Of a stretch of 41,746 nucleotides of DNA, positions 7,953-16,583 are shown piece after piece; position 1 is the first letter of the stretch, and each line of letters begins with the position of its first letter. Both the position numbers and the translations under genes were made by a program. The DNA is taken from assembly GCF_024345205.1 (NCBI RefSeq), contig NZ_BROC01000027.1:1-41746 (forward strand). The letters are read 5' to 3'. Source of the DNA: Lapidilactobacillus luobeiensis. GTDB taxonomy: Bacteria > Bacillota > Bacilli > Lactobacillales > Lactobacillaceae. The notes under the pieces were generated by a model, which was not told where the DNA came from, searched no databases, and was given only the letters and a program-made list of their open reading frames with translations.

Positions 7953-9443
7953 TTAGCCTTTCATTTGCGCCAAAGTCTGGTCAATGTGCTTCAAAGTTTT
8001 GTCACGGCCTAGCAATTCCAAAGACTCGCCTAATTGCGGCCCGTGCATTGAGCGTGTCGTCGCGATCCGGATCGGCATGTACAACTTGCGACCCTTAACG
8101 CCAGTATCTTTTTGCACTTGCTTGACTGCCGCCATGATCTGCACGGAAGTAAAGTGCGTGATCTTCGTTACGCCGGCCCGAAACGCCTGCAAAACTGGCA
8201 AAGCACTGTCATCAACTAATTCCTGCATCGCCGTTTCATCCAACTGTTCAGGTTCTTCAAAGAACAAGTCGGACAATTCCGTGATCTGCGCCGTATAACT
8301 CATTTGATCCTTGTACAGGGCAATCAATTGCCGAGCCCATTCGATCTCATTAGGTTGCGGATCCGCAGGCATTTTACCAGCCTTGATCAAAGCGTGCAGT
8401 GACAGATCAGTGATTGTCTCGCTGTCGGCCTTCTTCACGTATTGATTGTTGACCCATTCCAACTTCTTGGCGTCGAAAGCCGCTGGCGATTTGCTCAAAC
8501 GCTTCTCGTCAAACTCTTTGATCAATTCCTTACGATTGAAAACTTCATTCGTACCCACAGGTGACCAGCCTAACAAGGCGATAAAATTAAACATGGCATC
8601 TGGCAAATAGCCCAATTCCCGATATTGTTCGATGAATTGCAGAACACTTTCGTCCCGCTTGCTGAGCTTCTTACCAGTTGCTGCATTAATGATCAGCGTC
8701 ATATGTCCAAAAATTGGCGGTTCCCAGCCGAACGCTTCATAGACCATTAATTGCTTAGGCGTGTTGGCGATATGATCATCACCACGTAACACGTGACTGA
8801 TTTTCATCAAATGATCATCAACGACCACCGCGAAGTTATAAGTTGGCATGCCATCCCGCTTTTGGATCACGAAATCGCCGCCGACCGTCTCCGCTTCAAA
8901 ACTGATTTTTCCTTTAACTAAGTCGTTGAACTGGTAAGTTCGACCTTCAGGAACGTGGAAGCGGATCACTGGTTGGAGCCCTTGGGCCTTCGCCGCCGCG
9001 ATCTTCGCCGCTTTCTCCGCATCGGTCATGCCAGCATATTCGTAAACATAGTGCGGCATTTCATTGTTGGCGCGTTGTGCTTCCCGTTCAGCTTCCAGCT
9101 CGTCTTCGGTTTTGTACGATTCGTAAGCCTTGCCTTCGTCGATCAGTTGCTGGATCAGCGGTTGATAGATCGACATCCGCTCTGATTGCCGATAAGGACC
9201 ATAATCGCCACCAATATCCGGACCTTCATCCCAGTCCATGCCTAACCAAGTCAAGTTCTCCAACTGACTTTGTTCGCCACCAGCGATGTTCCGCTTCGTA
9301 TCAGTATCCTCGATCCGAATAATGAACTTGCCCTTGTTGTGTCGTGCGAATAAATAGTTGAATAACGCTGTTCGAGCGTTGCCAATATGCAAATGTCCAG
9401 TTGGACTAGGCGCATAACGAACGCGAATTTCATCCTTTGCCAT
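7953..9443 (-). CDS. gltX: Glutamyl-tRNA synthetase
   Basis: Charges tRNA-Glu and, in bacteria without GlnRS, also tRNA-Gln for later amidation. About 496 aa. [20 protein letters not shown] carries the HIGH motif (HIGN), KLSKRDES is the KMSKS counterpart, and an all-helical anticodon-binding C-terminus follows. Two starts are possible. I prefer the ATG at 9443 ([10 protein letters not shown]), which matches usual family starts and has AGGAAG 10 bases upstream; the ATG at 9452 is too close to that site. A promoter lies about 40 bases upstream. Confidence 0.95.
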   Translation of the reverse strand: MAKDEIRVRYAPSPTGHLHIGNARTALFNYLFARHNKGKFIIRIEDTDTKRNIAGGEQSQLENLTWLGMDWDEGPDIGGDYGPYRQSERMSIYQPLIQQLIDEGKAYESYKTEDELEAEREAQRANNEMPHYVYEYAGMTDAEKAAKIAAAKAQGLQPVIRFHVPEGRTYQFNDLVKGKISFEAETVGGDFVIQKRDGMPTYNFAVVVDDHLMKISHVLRGDDHIANTPKQLMVYEAFGWEPPIFGHMTLIINAATGKKLSKRDESVLQFIEQYRELGYLPDAMFNFIALLGWSPVGTNEVFNRKELIKEFDEKRLSKSPAAFDAKKLEWVNNQYVKKADSETITDLSLHALIKAGKMPADPQPNEIEWARQLIALYKDQMSYTAQITELSDLFFEEPEQLDETAMQELVDDSALPVLQAFRAGVTKITHFTSVQIMAAVKQVQKDTGVKGRKLYMPIRIATTRSMHGPQLGESLELLGRDKTLKHIDQTLAQMKG

Positions 9444-9482
9444 GTTTGCCATACTTCCTTTTCTGAAAAAATACCAGTTTCT

Positions 9483-9511
9483 AGTGTAACGACTTTTACT
9501 GATTAAAACAA
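9483..9511 (-). promoter_or_regulatory. Promoter of gltX
   Basis: Minus strand: TTGTTT (9511-9506), 17 bases, TACACT (9488-9483). The -35 box lies in the 3' side of the preceding hairpin. Confidence 0.5.
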
Positions 9512-9542
9512 GGCTCCCCTTAAAAAAACGGTGATCCTTGTT
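9508..9542 (-). terminator. Hairpin after the PIN/TRAM gene, probable terminator
   Basis: AACAAGG...CCTTGTTTT stem-loop on the minus strand, 80 bases after the PIN/TRAM stop. The following T-run is short, so termination may be partial. Confidence 0.45.
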
Positions 9543-9622
9543 GCAAAAAAAGTGTCTGTGAACTGACTAACGTCTGGATCCTGACCATTAAAAAATCATT
9601 TACATTGAAAAAAGCGACTCAC

Positions 9623-10753
9623 CTAATTTTTGCTTGCCTTTGGTCCGTGCTCCGTGATGCCATGTTGCGCGTGTTGCGGTTTGGCGAAAATCATCCGCCC
9701 CGCCGCTGTTTGCAAAGCGCTGGTGATCACCACTTTGATTTCTTTATTCAAGTAATACTGACCATCTTCGACCACGACCATGGTCCCATCCTCAAGATAA
9801 GCGACCCCTTGTTGGCGCTCGGTTCCCGACTTGACTACTCTGACCACCATGTTTTCACCTGGCAAAACAGCGGGTTTCAAAGCATTGGCCAGTTGATTGA
9901 TATTCAAAACGGGCACATTTTGGAACTCGGAAACCTTATTCAAGTTATAGTCATTGGTCACCACAATGCCATCCAATAATTTGGCCAATTTGATCAGCTT
10001 ACTATCAACTTCAGTCAAATCATCGAAGTCGCCATCATAATTCTCGATCTTGACCTCAGGATCAGCCTTCATTTCGTTCAAAATATCCAAACCACGCCGC
10101 CCCCGCGCCCGTTTCAAACTATCTGCGGAATCGGAGATCAGCTGTAATTCGTGGACCACAAAAACCGGCACCAACAAGACGCCTTCAACGAACCCGGTTT
10201 TGACCAGCTCGTGAATCCGTCCGTCAATGATCACACTGGTATCCAATAACTTGTATTTGTGGAAGTTATCGTCTGGTTTGCGATCATAGATCAGATTTTC
10301 AACGTCACTACTCGGTTTCTTCTTGGTGAAGAGCTTCCGCCAATCTTCCATTTGTAGACCAACACGCAAGCCTAAATAGCCTAACATGACCATCAATAGA
10401 ATCGGCAGGAACGTGTTGATCAGGACGATGTTGATTTTGTACAAGGGGATCGAGATAACATTCGCCAATAACAACCCGATCAACAGAAACAAAGAACCAA
10501 ACAAAATCTTACTTGGATTAACATTCAAGATCTGCTTCTCCGTTTTTGCCAAAGAAGCAAGTAAAGGATCAATAATTGCTAGAGACAGTAAATAGAAAAT
10601 AACGATGCCGATCAAGGAATTCATCCAAGGGGTGTTCAACCAAGTGCTGTTCTGCCAACCAAATAATTGCCACAATAAAGGCAGAAAGGAATAGCCGACA
10701 AAACCGCCGGCAACGGCTAAGATCACTTGGGTTATGATTCTTTTTCTTTTCAT
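9623..10753 (-). CDS. Membrane PIN/TRAM-domain protein (YacL type)
   Basis: 376 aa. Four hydrophobic membrane segments fill the N-terminal ~130 residues. A PIN-like nuclease domain follows (KLLDTSVIIDGRI at about 170, VVHELQ, RGRRGLDIL, VDSKLIKLAKLLDGIVVTNDYN), then a TRAM RNA-binding domain (about 295-350: GENMVVRVVKSGTERQQGVAYLEDGTMVVVE). The acidic residues expected of a PIN active site are present. B. subtilis YacL has this build; its substrate is not established. The ATG at 10753 sits 8 bases after GGAGG, and the ATG 9 bases earlier is too close to it. It lies between radA and gltX, the standard Firmicutes order. Confidence 0.9.
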   Translation of the reverse strand: MKRKRIITQVILAVAGGFVGYSFLPLLWQLFGWQNSTWLNTPWMNSLIGIVIFYLLSLAIIDPLLASLAKTEKQILNVNPSKILFGSLFLLIGLLLANVISIPLYKINIVLINTFLPILLMVMLGYLGLRVGLQMEDWRKLFTKKKPSSDVENLIYDRKPDDNFHKYKLLDTSVIIDGRIHELVKTGFVEGVLLVPVFVVHELQLISDSADSLKRARGRRGLDILNEMKADPEVKIENYDGDFDDLTEVDSKLIKLAKLLDGIVVTNDYNLNKVSEFQNVPVLNINQLANALKPAVLPGENMVVRVVKSGTERQQGVAYLEDGTMVVVEDGQYYLNKEIKVVITSALQTAAGRMIFAKPQHAQHGITEHGPKASKN

Positions 10754-10843
10754 TTCATTCACCTCCTTTCAAGTTGCGGACTGACCGCACTAAAAATAAA
10801 AATCTATCACCTGAAACAGACAACGCGACGCGACCAGCCGAGC

Positions 10844-12250
10844 TTAATCAGTTTGGTCACCCCGAGGCTGATCCTGAAATGCCAAATAAATGGCTTGCTT
10901 GATTGTACTGACGCCAACAGCGGTGATTTCCTTAGGAATCTTCAAACCACCCAAGTTGTTTTTAGGCACGAAAGCCCGCTTGAACCCTAATTTAGCTGCT
11001 TCTTTCAAGCGTTCCTCGATCCGATTGACCCGCCGGATCTCCCCGGTCAAGCCGATTTCTCCGACGAAACAATCATCTGGCGCGATTTCTTGATTGCGGT
11101 AGCTGGAGGCGATTGCTAACGCCATCGCCAAGTCGATCGCCGGCTCGTCCAATTTGACCCCACCAGTCGCTTTCAAATAGGCATCTTGGTTCTGCAACAT
11201 CAAGTTGGCCCGTTTTTCCAAAACCGCCATCAACAAGGCCACCCGATTATGATCCAGCCCCGCCGCTGTCCGTTTAGCATTGCCAAACATCGTCGGCGTG
11301 ATCAACGCTTGGATCTCAACCAAGATTGGCCGGGTCCCTTCCATGGCCACAACCACCGCCGAACCGGTCGCACCGGCTAGCCGTTCTTCTAAGAACAGTT
11401 GTGACGGATTAGCCACTTCTTGCAGGCCATCCTCATGCATTTCAAAAATACCTAATTCATTAGTTGAGCCAAACCGGTTCTTGACCGAACGCAAGATTCG
11501 AAACGCGTGGTGAGTGTCCCCTTCGAAATACAACACCGTATCCACCATATGCTCTAAGATCTTCGGACCGGCAATGGCGCCATCTTTGGTCACATGACCC
11601 ACCACGAAAACGGTCCGTTGCTCATTCTTGGCGATCTGCATCAACTCCGCAGTCACCTCACGGATCTGTGAAACACTCCCGACCACCGAATTCAGTTCCG
11701 GCTCGTTCATTGTTTGGACCGAATCGATCACCACATACTTCGGATCCAATTCGGCGATCGTCGCTCGGATCTGAGTCATATTGGTCTCTGGATATAAGTA
11801 CAGCTTAGCACCTTTGACCCCTAAACGCGAAGCTCTGAGCTTGATCTGGGCCGCGCTTTCCTCACCAGAAACATAAAGGACCTTTTCGCCAGTTTCTTGC
11901 AGTTGGCCACAGACTTGGAGCAACAAAGTGGACTTGCCAATACCAGGATCGCCGCCGATCAAAATCAACGAACCGGGCACAATGCCTCCACCTAAAACGC
12001 GGTTTAGCTCCGGCATTTCGGTAGTGACACGTGGCGTTTGCGCCAAGCTGACCTCACCTAAAAGTTGCGGCTTACTGCGACTATCGCCGTTGGAGCTGGC
12101 CCGGCGGCTCGGGGTCGCTTGCGTGCTGACCGGCGCGACTTTTTCTTCGACCATTTGGTTCCAAGCGCCGCAATTCGGGCAGCGGCCAAAATGTTGGGGC
12201 GCGGTGTAACCGCAATTCTGGCAAACGTACTGTGTTTTGATTTTAGCCAT
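10844..12250 (-). CDS. radA: DNA repair protein RadA (Sms)
   Basis: RecA-like ATPase that drives branch migration in recombination; it also supports transformation in competent Gram-positives. 468 aa. Zinc finger C10-x2-C13 ... C24-x2-C27; Walker [11 protein letters not shown] at about residue 90; the RadA-specific KNRFG motif at about 250; a Lon-protease-like C-terminal domain ([21 protein letters not shown] ... [12 protein letters not shown]). The ATG at 12250 has GGAG 9 bases upstream. The 1.27 kb upstream is a repeat cluster that separates it from dut. Confidence 0.96.
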   Translation of the reverse strand: MAKIKTQYVCQNCGYTAPQHFGRCPNCGAWNQMVEEKVAPVSTQATPSRRASSNGDSRSKPQLLGEVSLAQTPRVTTEMPELNRVLGGGIVPGSLILIGGDPGIGKSTLLLQVCGQLQETGEKVLYVSGEESAAQIKLRASRLGVKGAKLYLYPETNMTQIRATIAELDPKYVVIDSVQTMNEPELNSVVGSVSQIREVTAELMQIAKNEQRTVFVVGHVTKDGAIAGPKILEHMVDTVLYFEGDTHHAFRILRSVKNRFGSTNELGIFEMHEDGLQEVANPSQLFLEERLAGATGSAVVVAMEGTRPILVEIQALITPTMFGNAKRTAAGLDHNRVALLMAVLEKRANLMLQNQDAYLKATGGVKLDEPAIDLAMALAIASSYRNQEIAPDDCFVGEIGLTGEIRRVNRIEERLKEAAKLGFKRAFVPKNNLGGLKIPKEITAVGVSTIKQAIYLAFQDQPRGDQTD

Positions 12251-12358
12251 GGACCTCAACTCCTATCTAATGTATTCTGATCACTCCGCAGCTTGTGTTG
12301 CGCGATGACGGCCTGGCTTGGGGCAATCTGAAAATAGCTTGTCCGCAGCTTGCGCTGC

Positions 12359-12607
12359 GCGCTTCGGGGTGAGCTCGCTGTGGGCGTCACTTTGAGCTTC
12401 GCAAAACCCGCGAATCTCAAAGCTGAGCCTTGTCCTAAGCGGCAGAGCCACTAACCGTGTTCACCGACCTAGCTTCCTCCGCTTAGCTACGCAACTATTC
12501 CGGAGGCAAGACCCAGCCTCCAAAATAGTTGCTAGGCTAATGCTCAGAAGCTACCCAGGTCGGTTCACACTCTCACCCATTTCACGGCGATCTCACCCCG
12601 AAGCGCT
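12359..12607 (+). repeat. Family B repeat, copy B1, interrupted by a family A copy
   Basis: Perfect 15-bp terminal inverted repeat GCGCTTCGGGGTGAG / CTCACCCCGAAGCGC. Hairpin 1 lies at about 12389-12420 (CTTTGAG...CTCAAAG). Hairpin 2 begins CCTAAGCGGCAGAGCC and is broken by family A copy A3 (12455-12573). Without A3 the element would be 130 bp, close to the 135 bp of intact copy B5. Confidence 0.8.
12455..12573 (-). repeat. Family A hairpin repeat, copy A3, nested in B1
   Basis: Minus orientation: starts GAGTGTGAACCGACC, has GAGCATTAGCCTAG and GTAGCTAAGC landmarks, inner stem GCAACTATT/AATAGTTGC and apex TGGAGG/CCTCCG. It sits in the middle of hairpin 2 of B1. Confidence 0.8.
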
Positions 12608-12804
12608 CCGCTCCAGCCGCTCAACGTTATAACAGTCGTTTGAGCACTCCCGCCAACCGACAAGCTATGGCCGATTGATGGGGATCCACGGAATTAACGG
12701 CCGTGGTTAGTGGTCATAATTTTTAAATTGGTGACACCACAGCAGTCTGCTTGATGAATCAACTGAGTCGGTCGGTTTCCACCCAGGGATTGTTTAGGGA
12801 GCGA
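12608..12804 (+). repeat. Conserved non-coding module S, copy S1
   Basis: About 200 bp starting TCCGCTCCAGCCGCTCAACG. Its reverse complement aligns along its whole length with 28058-28278, at roughly three bases in four by eye, with one ~20-base gap. No shared open frame is seen. It links family B elements to module C. Confidence 0.65.
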
Positions 12805-12840
12805 GTAATTATGTTCAGCCACACGAACTGTACCCACCAA

Positions 12841-12965
12841 CTAATCCGAATCTATTGATATTACCGTACCATCCCTAAAAGTGGGCAATTGTTTGACCAC
12901 CACACTCGCAAAAGCACTTCGTTAAATCCTTCGCTTCGATTGCTGCTAGGCGCAATTCTGCCTAG
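12841..12965 (+). repeat. Conserved non-coding module C, copy C1
   Basis: Contains TTGATATTACCGTACCA, GTGGGCAATTGTTTGACCA and GCAAAAGCACTTCGTTAAAT. A second copy follows at 13190-13303 and an inverted one at 27866-27987. Each abuts a family B element. It ends in a small hairpin (CTAGGC / GCCTAG). Confidence 0.65.
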
Positions 12966-13120
12966 CAACCGCCTCAGGACGTGTGGCTCAGCGGTGAAAT
13001 TGTCCTTGGCGGATTGGCTTCGAGCATTAGCCTAGCGATGGCTTTGGGAGCGGGCTTCGCTTCCGAAGTCAGTTGCGCGGAGCACGTTTCCAGCCACGAT
13101 AAACGTCATGGAGGCGGTTG
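12966..13120 (-). repeat. Family B repeat, copy B2, interrupted by a family A remnant
   Basis: Terminal arms CAACCGCCTCAGGACG and CGTCATGGAGGCGGTTG pair with one mismatch and a one-base bulge. Hairpin 2 begins TTGTCCTTGGCGG and is then broken by a 79-bp family A remnant (A4). Hairpin 1 is not intact. Orientation is opposite to B1. Confidence 0.7.
13012..13090 (+). repeat. Family A remnant, copy A4, nested in B2
   Basis: Retains GAGCATTAGCCTAG, the GGGAGC...GCTTCC apex, and the AGTTGCGCGGAGCACGTTTC end, but has lost part of the right stem. Truncated copy. Confidence 0.7.
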
Positions 13121-13189
13121 CGTCACCACTCAAACCCACCAAACCTGCATTAAGTAAAAAATCAAGAATGGCGTCTAGGTTTCCGAAAC

Positions 13190-13303
13190 CCGTTGGTATT
13201 GCCGTGCCATCTCCAAAAGTGGGCAATTGTTTGACCATCACGCTTGCAAAAGCACTTCGTCAAATCCTTCACGTCGATTGCAGATAACCGCAATTCTGTT
13301 CAG
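13190..13303 (+). repeat. Conserved non-coding module C, copy C2
   Basis: Second copy of module C in the same orientation as C1, 335-349 bases further on, followed immediately by family B copy B3. C-B-tail is thus tandemly duplicated here. Confidence 0.65.
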
Positions 13304-13460
13304 CAACCGGCTGGGACTGCGCGGCTCAGTGGTGAAATTGTCCTTGGCGGCTTTGCCGCTTAGGACAAGGCTCGATTTGAAGACAAGCCGCGCTCTTTGC
13401 GGATTGGCTTCAAACGATGCCCACCACGTTCCAGTCCGCATCAGCAGTCCCAGCCGGTTG
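13304..13460 (-). repeat. Family B cloverleaf repeat, copy B3
   Basis: 157 bp with perfect 16-bp terminal inverted repeats CAACCGGCTGGGACTG / CAGTCCCAGCCGGTTG. Two internal hairpins: TTGTCC..GGACAA around an AAA loop, and TTTGAAG...CTTCAAA. Nearly identical (a handful of differences) and opposite in orientation to B4 at 27709-27865. Open frames across it are by-products of the repeat. Confidence 0.85.
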
Positions 13461-13533
13461 CGCTCATGCGCAACACCCCACCAAACCCGCAATTAAATCA
13501 AGAATAACCCCCCCCCTACAAAACAAACAAAAA

Positions 13534-14073
13534 CTAACGTCCTGAAGAGCCAAACCCGCCTTGCCGCTTTTGATCAGCCGGTTGATCGTCATCGGTGGTC
13601 AAATACTTAACGAAAATTCCTTGCCCCAAACGATCACCTTTCTTAATCAGCTGGTCGCGAATCCCAAAATTAATCAGCTGAAAGAAGATCTCGCCTTCAT
13701 TTGCTTCATTATTGTAATAATCCGCGTCGATCACGCCTACACCATTAGGCAAGCTCAAGAAACGCTTCAACGGACTGCTGGAGCGATTGACCAGCAACAA
13801 TACCTCATCGGTCGGCATGGTCACCTTGATCCCAGTGGGCACCAGTAATGGCCGCAGGGATTGCTCGGCCCGTTGGAAATCCTTGGTCATCAATTCATGC
13901 TCGTTGTTGATTTTACGAAACATTTTAACAAAATTCATTTTCCAGATCGATGGCAGCAAAAAGTCTTCCGCCGCCGCGAAATCATACCCAGCCGCATGCG
14001 TCGTTTGCCGTTGTGGCAAGGTCAACCCTGCGCCTTTAAATCGAGAAACCACTTCAAATCTTCGTTCACCCAT
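13534..14073 (-). CDS. dut: dUTP diphosphatase
   Basis: Hydrolyses dUTP to dUMP and pyrophosphate, keeping uracil out of DNA. 179 aa with the five trimeric dUTPase motifs: AAGYDF (27-32), NRSSS (96-100), GVIDADYY (113-120, catalytic Asp116), KGDRLGQG (about 149-156) and the C-terminal RQGGFGSSG. A ~25-residue segment after motif 1 (about 40-68) is somewhat longer than in minimal dUTPases. GGAGG lies 12 bases before the ATG. In lactobacilli dut normally precedes radA; here a repeat cluster separates them. Confidence 0.93.
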   Translation of the reverse strand: MGERRFEVVSRFKGAGLTLPQRQTTHAAGYDFAAAEDFLLPSIWKMNFVKMFRKINNEHELMTKDFQRAEQSLRPLLVPTGIKVTMPTDEVLLLVNRSSSPLKRFLSLPNGVGVIDADYYNNEANEGEIFFQLINFGIRDQLIKKGDRLGQGIFVKYLTTDDDQPADQKRQGGFGSSGR

Positions 14074-14301
14074 GAAACCAAAACGCCTCCATTATCGATA
14101 GCTATCCAAGTATTTATCATACCATGAAACCGCCAACTTGACCGCATCAAGTCACAGTCTTTGCCTAAATTTTAACTTTAGTTGGCGGTGGCCATTATTC
14201 CCAGGTTGGCGCTATCGTTAACCTCCAAATTAAGGTAAAATGGAATCAAGATCAATTGATCGTGCTCCATGATTATCGTTGTCAGATCTGTCTACAAACC
14301 A

Positions 14302-14423
14302 GAGCGTGAGTCCGGCCCGAGTAGCTCCTGAGCATTAGCCTAGCAATTGGGTTGGAAGCTGAACTTTGCTTCCGAACCAATTGTGTAGCAAAGCGCAGGA
14401 GGCTGGGGTGGCGATCGCGTTTC
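14302..14423 (+). repeat. Family A hairpin repeat, copy A5, in the leader of GNAT-rpiA
   Basis: Starts GAGCGTGAGTCCGGCC and ends CGATCGCGTTTC. Inner stem CAATTGGGTT/AACCAATTG, apex TGGAAGC/GCTTCC, landmarks GAGCATTAGCCTAG and GTAGCAAAGCGCAG. The last base is 2 bases before the AAGGAGG ribosome site of the acetyltransferase gene. The remainder of 14074-14301 shows nothing I can name. Confidence 0.85.
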
Positions 14424-14437
14424 AAAGGAGGAATTTC

Positions 14438-14743
14438 ATGGCATTCGAATTTGAACCTGGTCGTTTCTACCAAGTGGATCAGCAGGACCATTTACTGGCA
14501 GAAGTGACTTATCAACCTATTAAGGATGGCGCAGTCTACGCGCTAGATCACACCTTTGTCGACCCTTCACTGCGGGGACAGGGTGTGGCCCACCAATTAG
14601 TCGCGGCGGTAGTCGAGCTGGCGCGCCGTGAGGGCAAGCAGATTTTGCCGCTGTGCCCTTACGCGAAAAAAGAATTTGACCGGCTGGCCGAATACGCTGA
14701 TGTTTACTATAAAAATCCTGAAGGAGCACAATACGAACAATGA
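14438..14743 (+). CDS. Small GNAT-family N-acetyltransferase (COG2388-like)
   Basis: 101-aa protein of the short acetyltransferase type. It carries the acetyl-CoA-binding motif DPSLRGQGVAHQLVAAVVELAR at about residues 42-63 (R-G-Q-G-V-A signature), then ILPLCPYAKKEFDRLAEYADVY, as in the YjdJ/COG2388 group. Substrate unknown. The ATG at 14438 follows AAAGGAGG. Its TGA overlaps the rpiA ATG (ATGA), so the two are translationally coupled. The long family A hairpin forms the region just upstream. Confidence 0.88.
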   Translation: MAFEFEPGRFYQVDQQDHLLAEVTYQPIKDGAVYALDHTFVDPSLRGQGVAHQLVAAVVELARREGKQILPLCPYAKKEFDRLAEYADVYYKNPEGAQYEQ

Positions 14744-15426
14744 ACGCAGATCAAATGAAACAAATCGCCGCTGAGAAAGCCGCGACTTATGTTGAAGATG
14801 GGATGATGTTAGGTCTAGGCACGGGCTCAACCGTTTTTTATTTGGTGGAGGCAGTCGCACGCCGAGTCCAAGCGGAAGGCTTGCAGCTAACCGCCGTGGC
14901 CACCTCATCGCGCACGGCCAAGCAAGCCAGCGAATTGGGCATCAAAATGATCGACCTGAATGACGCGCCGACTTTGGATTTGACCATTGATGGCGCCGAT
15001 GAAGTCAGCGCCGATTTCCAAGGAATCAAAGGTGGCGGTGGCGCCCTGCTTTTGGAGAAAATCGTGGCCTTGAATTCTCGCCGCAACCTCTGGATCGTTG
15101 ACGAAAGCAAAATCGTGCCCCAACTGGGCGCCTTCCCGTTACCGATTGAAGTGATTCCCTTCGGTTTAGCTAAGCTGACGCAACGCTTAGAGGCTGAAGA
15201 TCTGCACCCCGTACTACGTCGCCAAGCAAACGGCGAACTTTTCTTGACCCACAACAAGAACTACATTCTTGATCTGCACATCGGCAATATTCCCCACCCC
15301 CACGTGCTGGGCGAATGGCTGGATCACCAAACCGGCGTGGTAGAACACGGCCTCTTCTTGGACGTCGCCAAAACCGTCGTCGTTGGTCATCCTGCTGGCC
15401 CCGAAGTCCTGCAAGCACCACGCTAA
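14740..15426 (+). CDS. rpiA: Ribose-5-phosphate isomerase A
   Basis: Interconverts ribose-5-phosphate and ribulose-5-phosphate in the pentose phosphate pathway. 228 aa. GLGTGST (phosphate loop, about 25-31), TIDGADE (about 83-89, catalytic Asp region), KGGGGALL (about 96-103, catalytic Lys/Glu region) and GVVEHGLF near the C-terminus are all present. Coupled to the upstream acetyltransferase by an ATGA overlap, and followed by a strong terminator. Confidence 0.96.
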   Translation: MNADQMKQIAAEKAATYVEDGMMLGLGTGSTVFYLVEAVARRVQAEGLQLTAVATSSRTAKQASELGIKMIDLNDAPTLDLTIDGADEVSADFQGIKGGGGALLLEKIVALNSRRNLWIVDESKIVPQLGAFPLPIEVIPFGLAKLTQRLEAEDLHPVLRRQANGELFLTHNKNYILDLHIGNIPHPHVLGEWLDHQTGVVEHGLFLDVAKTVVVGHPAGPEVLQAPR

Positions 15427-15436
15427 TTCGATTCTT

Positions 15437-15470
15437 AAAACACATCGCGCCGGCGCGATGTGTTTTTTTA
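15437..15470 (+). terminator. Terminator after rpiA
   Basis: Perfect AACACATCGCGCC/GGCGCGATGTGTT hairpin followed by TTTTTT. A second weaker inverted repeat, AAAAGACCTTGCAC/GTAAGGCCTTTT, follows at about 15477-15524. Confidence 0.95.
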
Positions 15471-15629
15471 GTTGAAAAAGACCTTGCACCCGATTCAATA
15501 ACAATCAGTTGTAAGGCCTTTTAGAAGTAATCCGCAATCGGCCGGTCAAGTTACTGATCCGTCCCTCCAAAACCATCCAACCCTTCATCAGCCTAGGTCG
15601 TTAGCTAACAATCTAAGGAGGATTCACCT

Positions 15630-16562
15630 GTGACAATGGAAAATGATCAGAATGAATTGTTTCATCTTTACTATAAACGTTGGATCACAGTCTATAAGGA
15701 AGGTGCCATTCGCTCAATCACCATGGCGAAATATTTAATGACTTACAAGTGGCTGGTCAAGTTAATTCCTAACTTGAAGATGTGCGAGTTAACGCGAATC
15801 GCTTATCAGCAAATGTTGAACGATTATGCCCAGGAACATGAGCGGCAAACCACGATGGATTTCCATCATCAAATTAAAGGTGCCATTTTAGATGCGGTGG
15901 ATGAAGGTCTCATCGATCGGGATCCAACGCGCAAGGCGATAATTAAGGGGAAAACCCCACGCGAAAAGAAACCTAAATATTTAAACCAGTTTGAATTGCA
16001 AACAATGCTAAGCACTTTGCACCTGACGGCCGAGGTCAATTGGGATTGGTTCATCCTCCTGGTCGCCAAAACTGGAATGCGTTTCTCGGAGGCACTGGCT
16101 TTGACCCCTAAGGACTTTGACTTTGCCCACCAAATGTTGACAATAAATAAAACTTGGAATTACAAAGGCGGCGGTGGCTTCTTACCGACGAAAAATCAAT
16201 CCTCAGTTCGTAAAATCCAAATCGATTGGCAAACCGTGATCCAATTTTCAGAGTTGATCAAAGGGCTTCCTGAGAAACAACCCATTTTCTTGACCGGTTC
16301 TGGCAAAATATACAATTCAACGGTAAATGATATTTTAAAACGTGCTTGCGAGCGCGCTCAAGTGCCGGTTATTTCAATTCACGGCCTCCGTCACACCCAT
16401 GCTTCACTTTTACTATTTGCGGGCGTTTCAATCGCCAGTGTCGCGCGGCGACTGGGCCACGCCAGTATGACAACGACACAGAAAACATATCTGCACATCA
16501 TTCAAGAATTGGAAAATCAAGACGTTGACCTCGTTATGCGTTCCCTTTCAGGTTTGAGCTAA
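15630..16562 (+). CDS. Tyrosine recombinase of the type I R-M locus
   Basis: 310 aa, GTG start with AAGGAGG 8 bases upstream. The N-terminal core-binding domain (about 10-105) is followed by a catalytic domain with the full set: Arg151 (TGMRFSEAL), Lys188, His251 and Arg254 (HGLRHTHAS), His277 (LGHAS) and Tyr287. No basic N-terminal Arm domain of phage-integrase size is visible, and there is no tRNA or att site beside it. It converges on the silent hsdS cassette, with the ends overlapping by 15 bases. Recombinases in this position shuffle hsdS target-recognition domains in other lactobacilli and streptococci; I infer the same here. Confidence 0.88.
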   Translation: MTMENDQNELFHLYYKRWITVYKEGAIRSITMAKYLMTYKWLVKLIPNLKMCELTRIAYQQMLNDYAQEHERQTTMDFHHQIKGAILDAVDEGLIDRDPTRKAIIKGKTPREKKPKYLNQFELQTMLSTLHLTAEVNWDWFILLVAKTGMRFSEALALTPKDFDFAHQMLTINKTWNYKGGGGFLPTKNQSSVRKIQIDWQTVIQFSELIKGLPEKQPIFLTGSGKIYNSTVNDILKRACERAQVPVISIHGLRHTHASLLLFAGVSIASVARRLGHASMTTTQKTYLHIIQELENQDVDLVMRSLSGLS

Positions 16563-16583
16563 ATAAAGTCTAGCTAACGACTT

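Noticed and set aside
13227-13496. Open frames of 84-89 codons on both strands, similar to frames at 27646-27967
   Set aside because: They run across family B copies B3/B4 and module C on both strands and lack ribosome sites. The similarity between them is the DNA repeat, not a protein family.
13508-13516. Run of nine C after dut
   Set aside because: Lies outside any coding frame or promoter, so slippage there has no evident effect.
12260-13533. Possible CRISPR array in the repeat-rich gap
   Set aside because: The repeats are long, self-complementary and irregularly spaced, with no unique spacers of constant length and no cas genes.
15471-15629. Attachment site for the tyrosine recombinase as a genomic-island integrase
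   Set aside because: No tRNA, no flanking direct repeats with 23.8 kb seen, and no phage or plasmid genes. The hsdS repeats explain its presence better.
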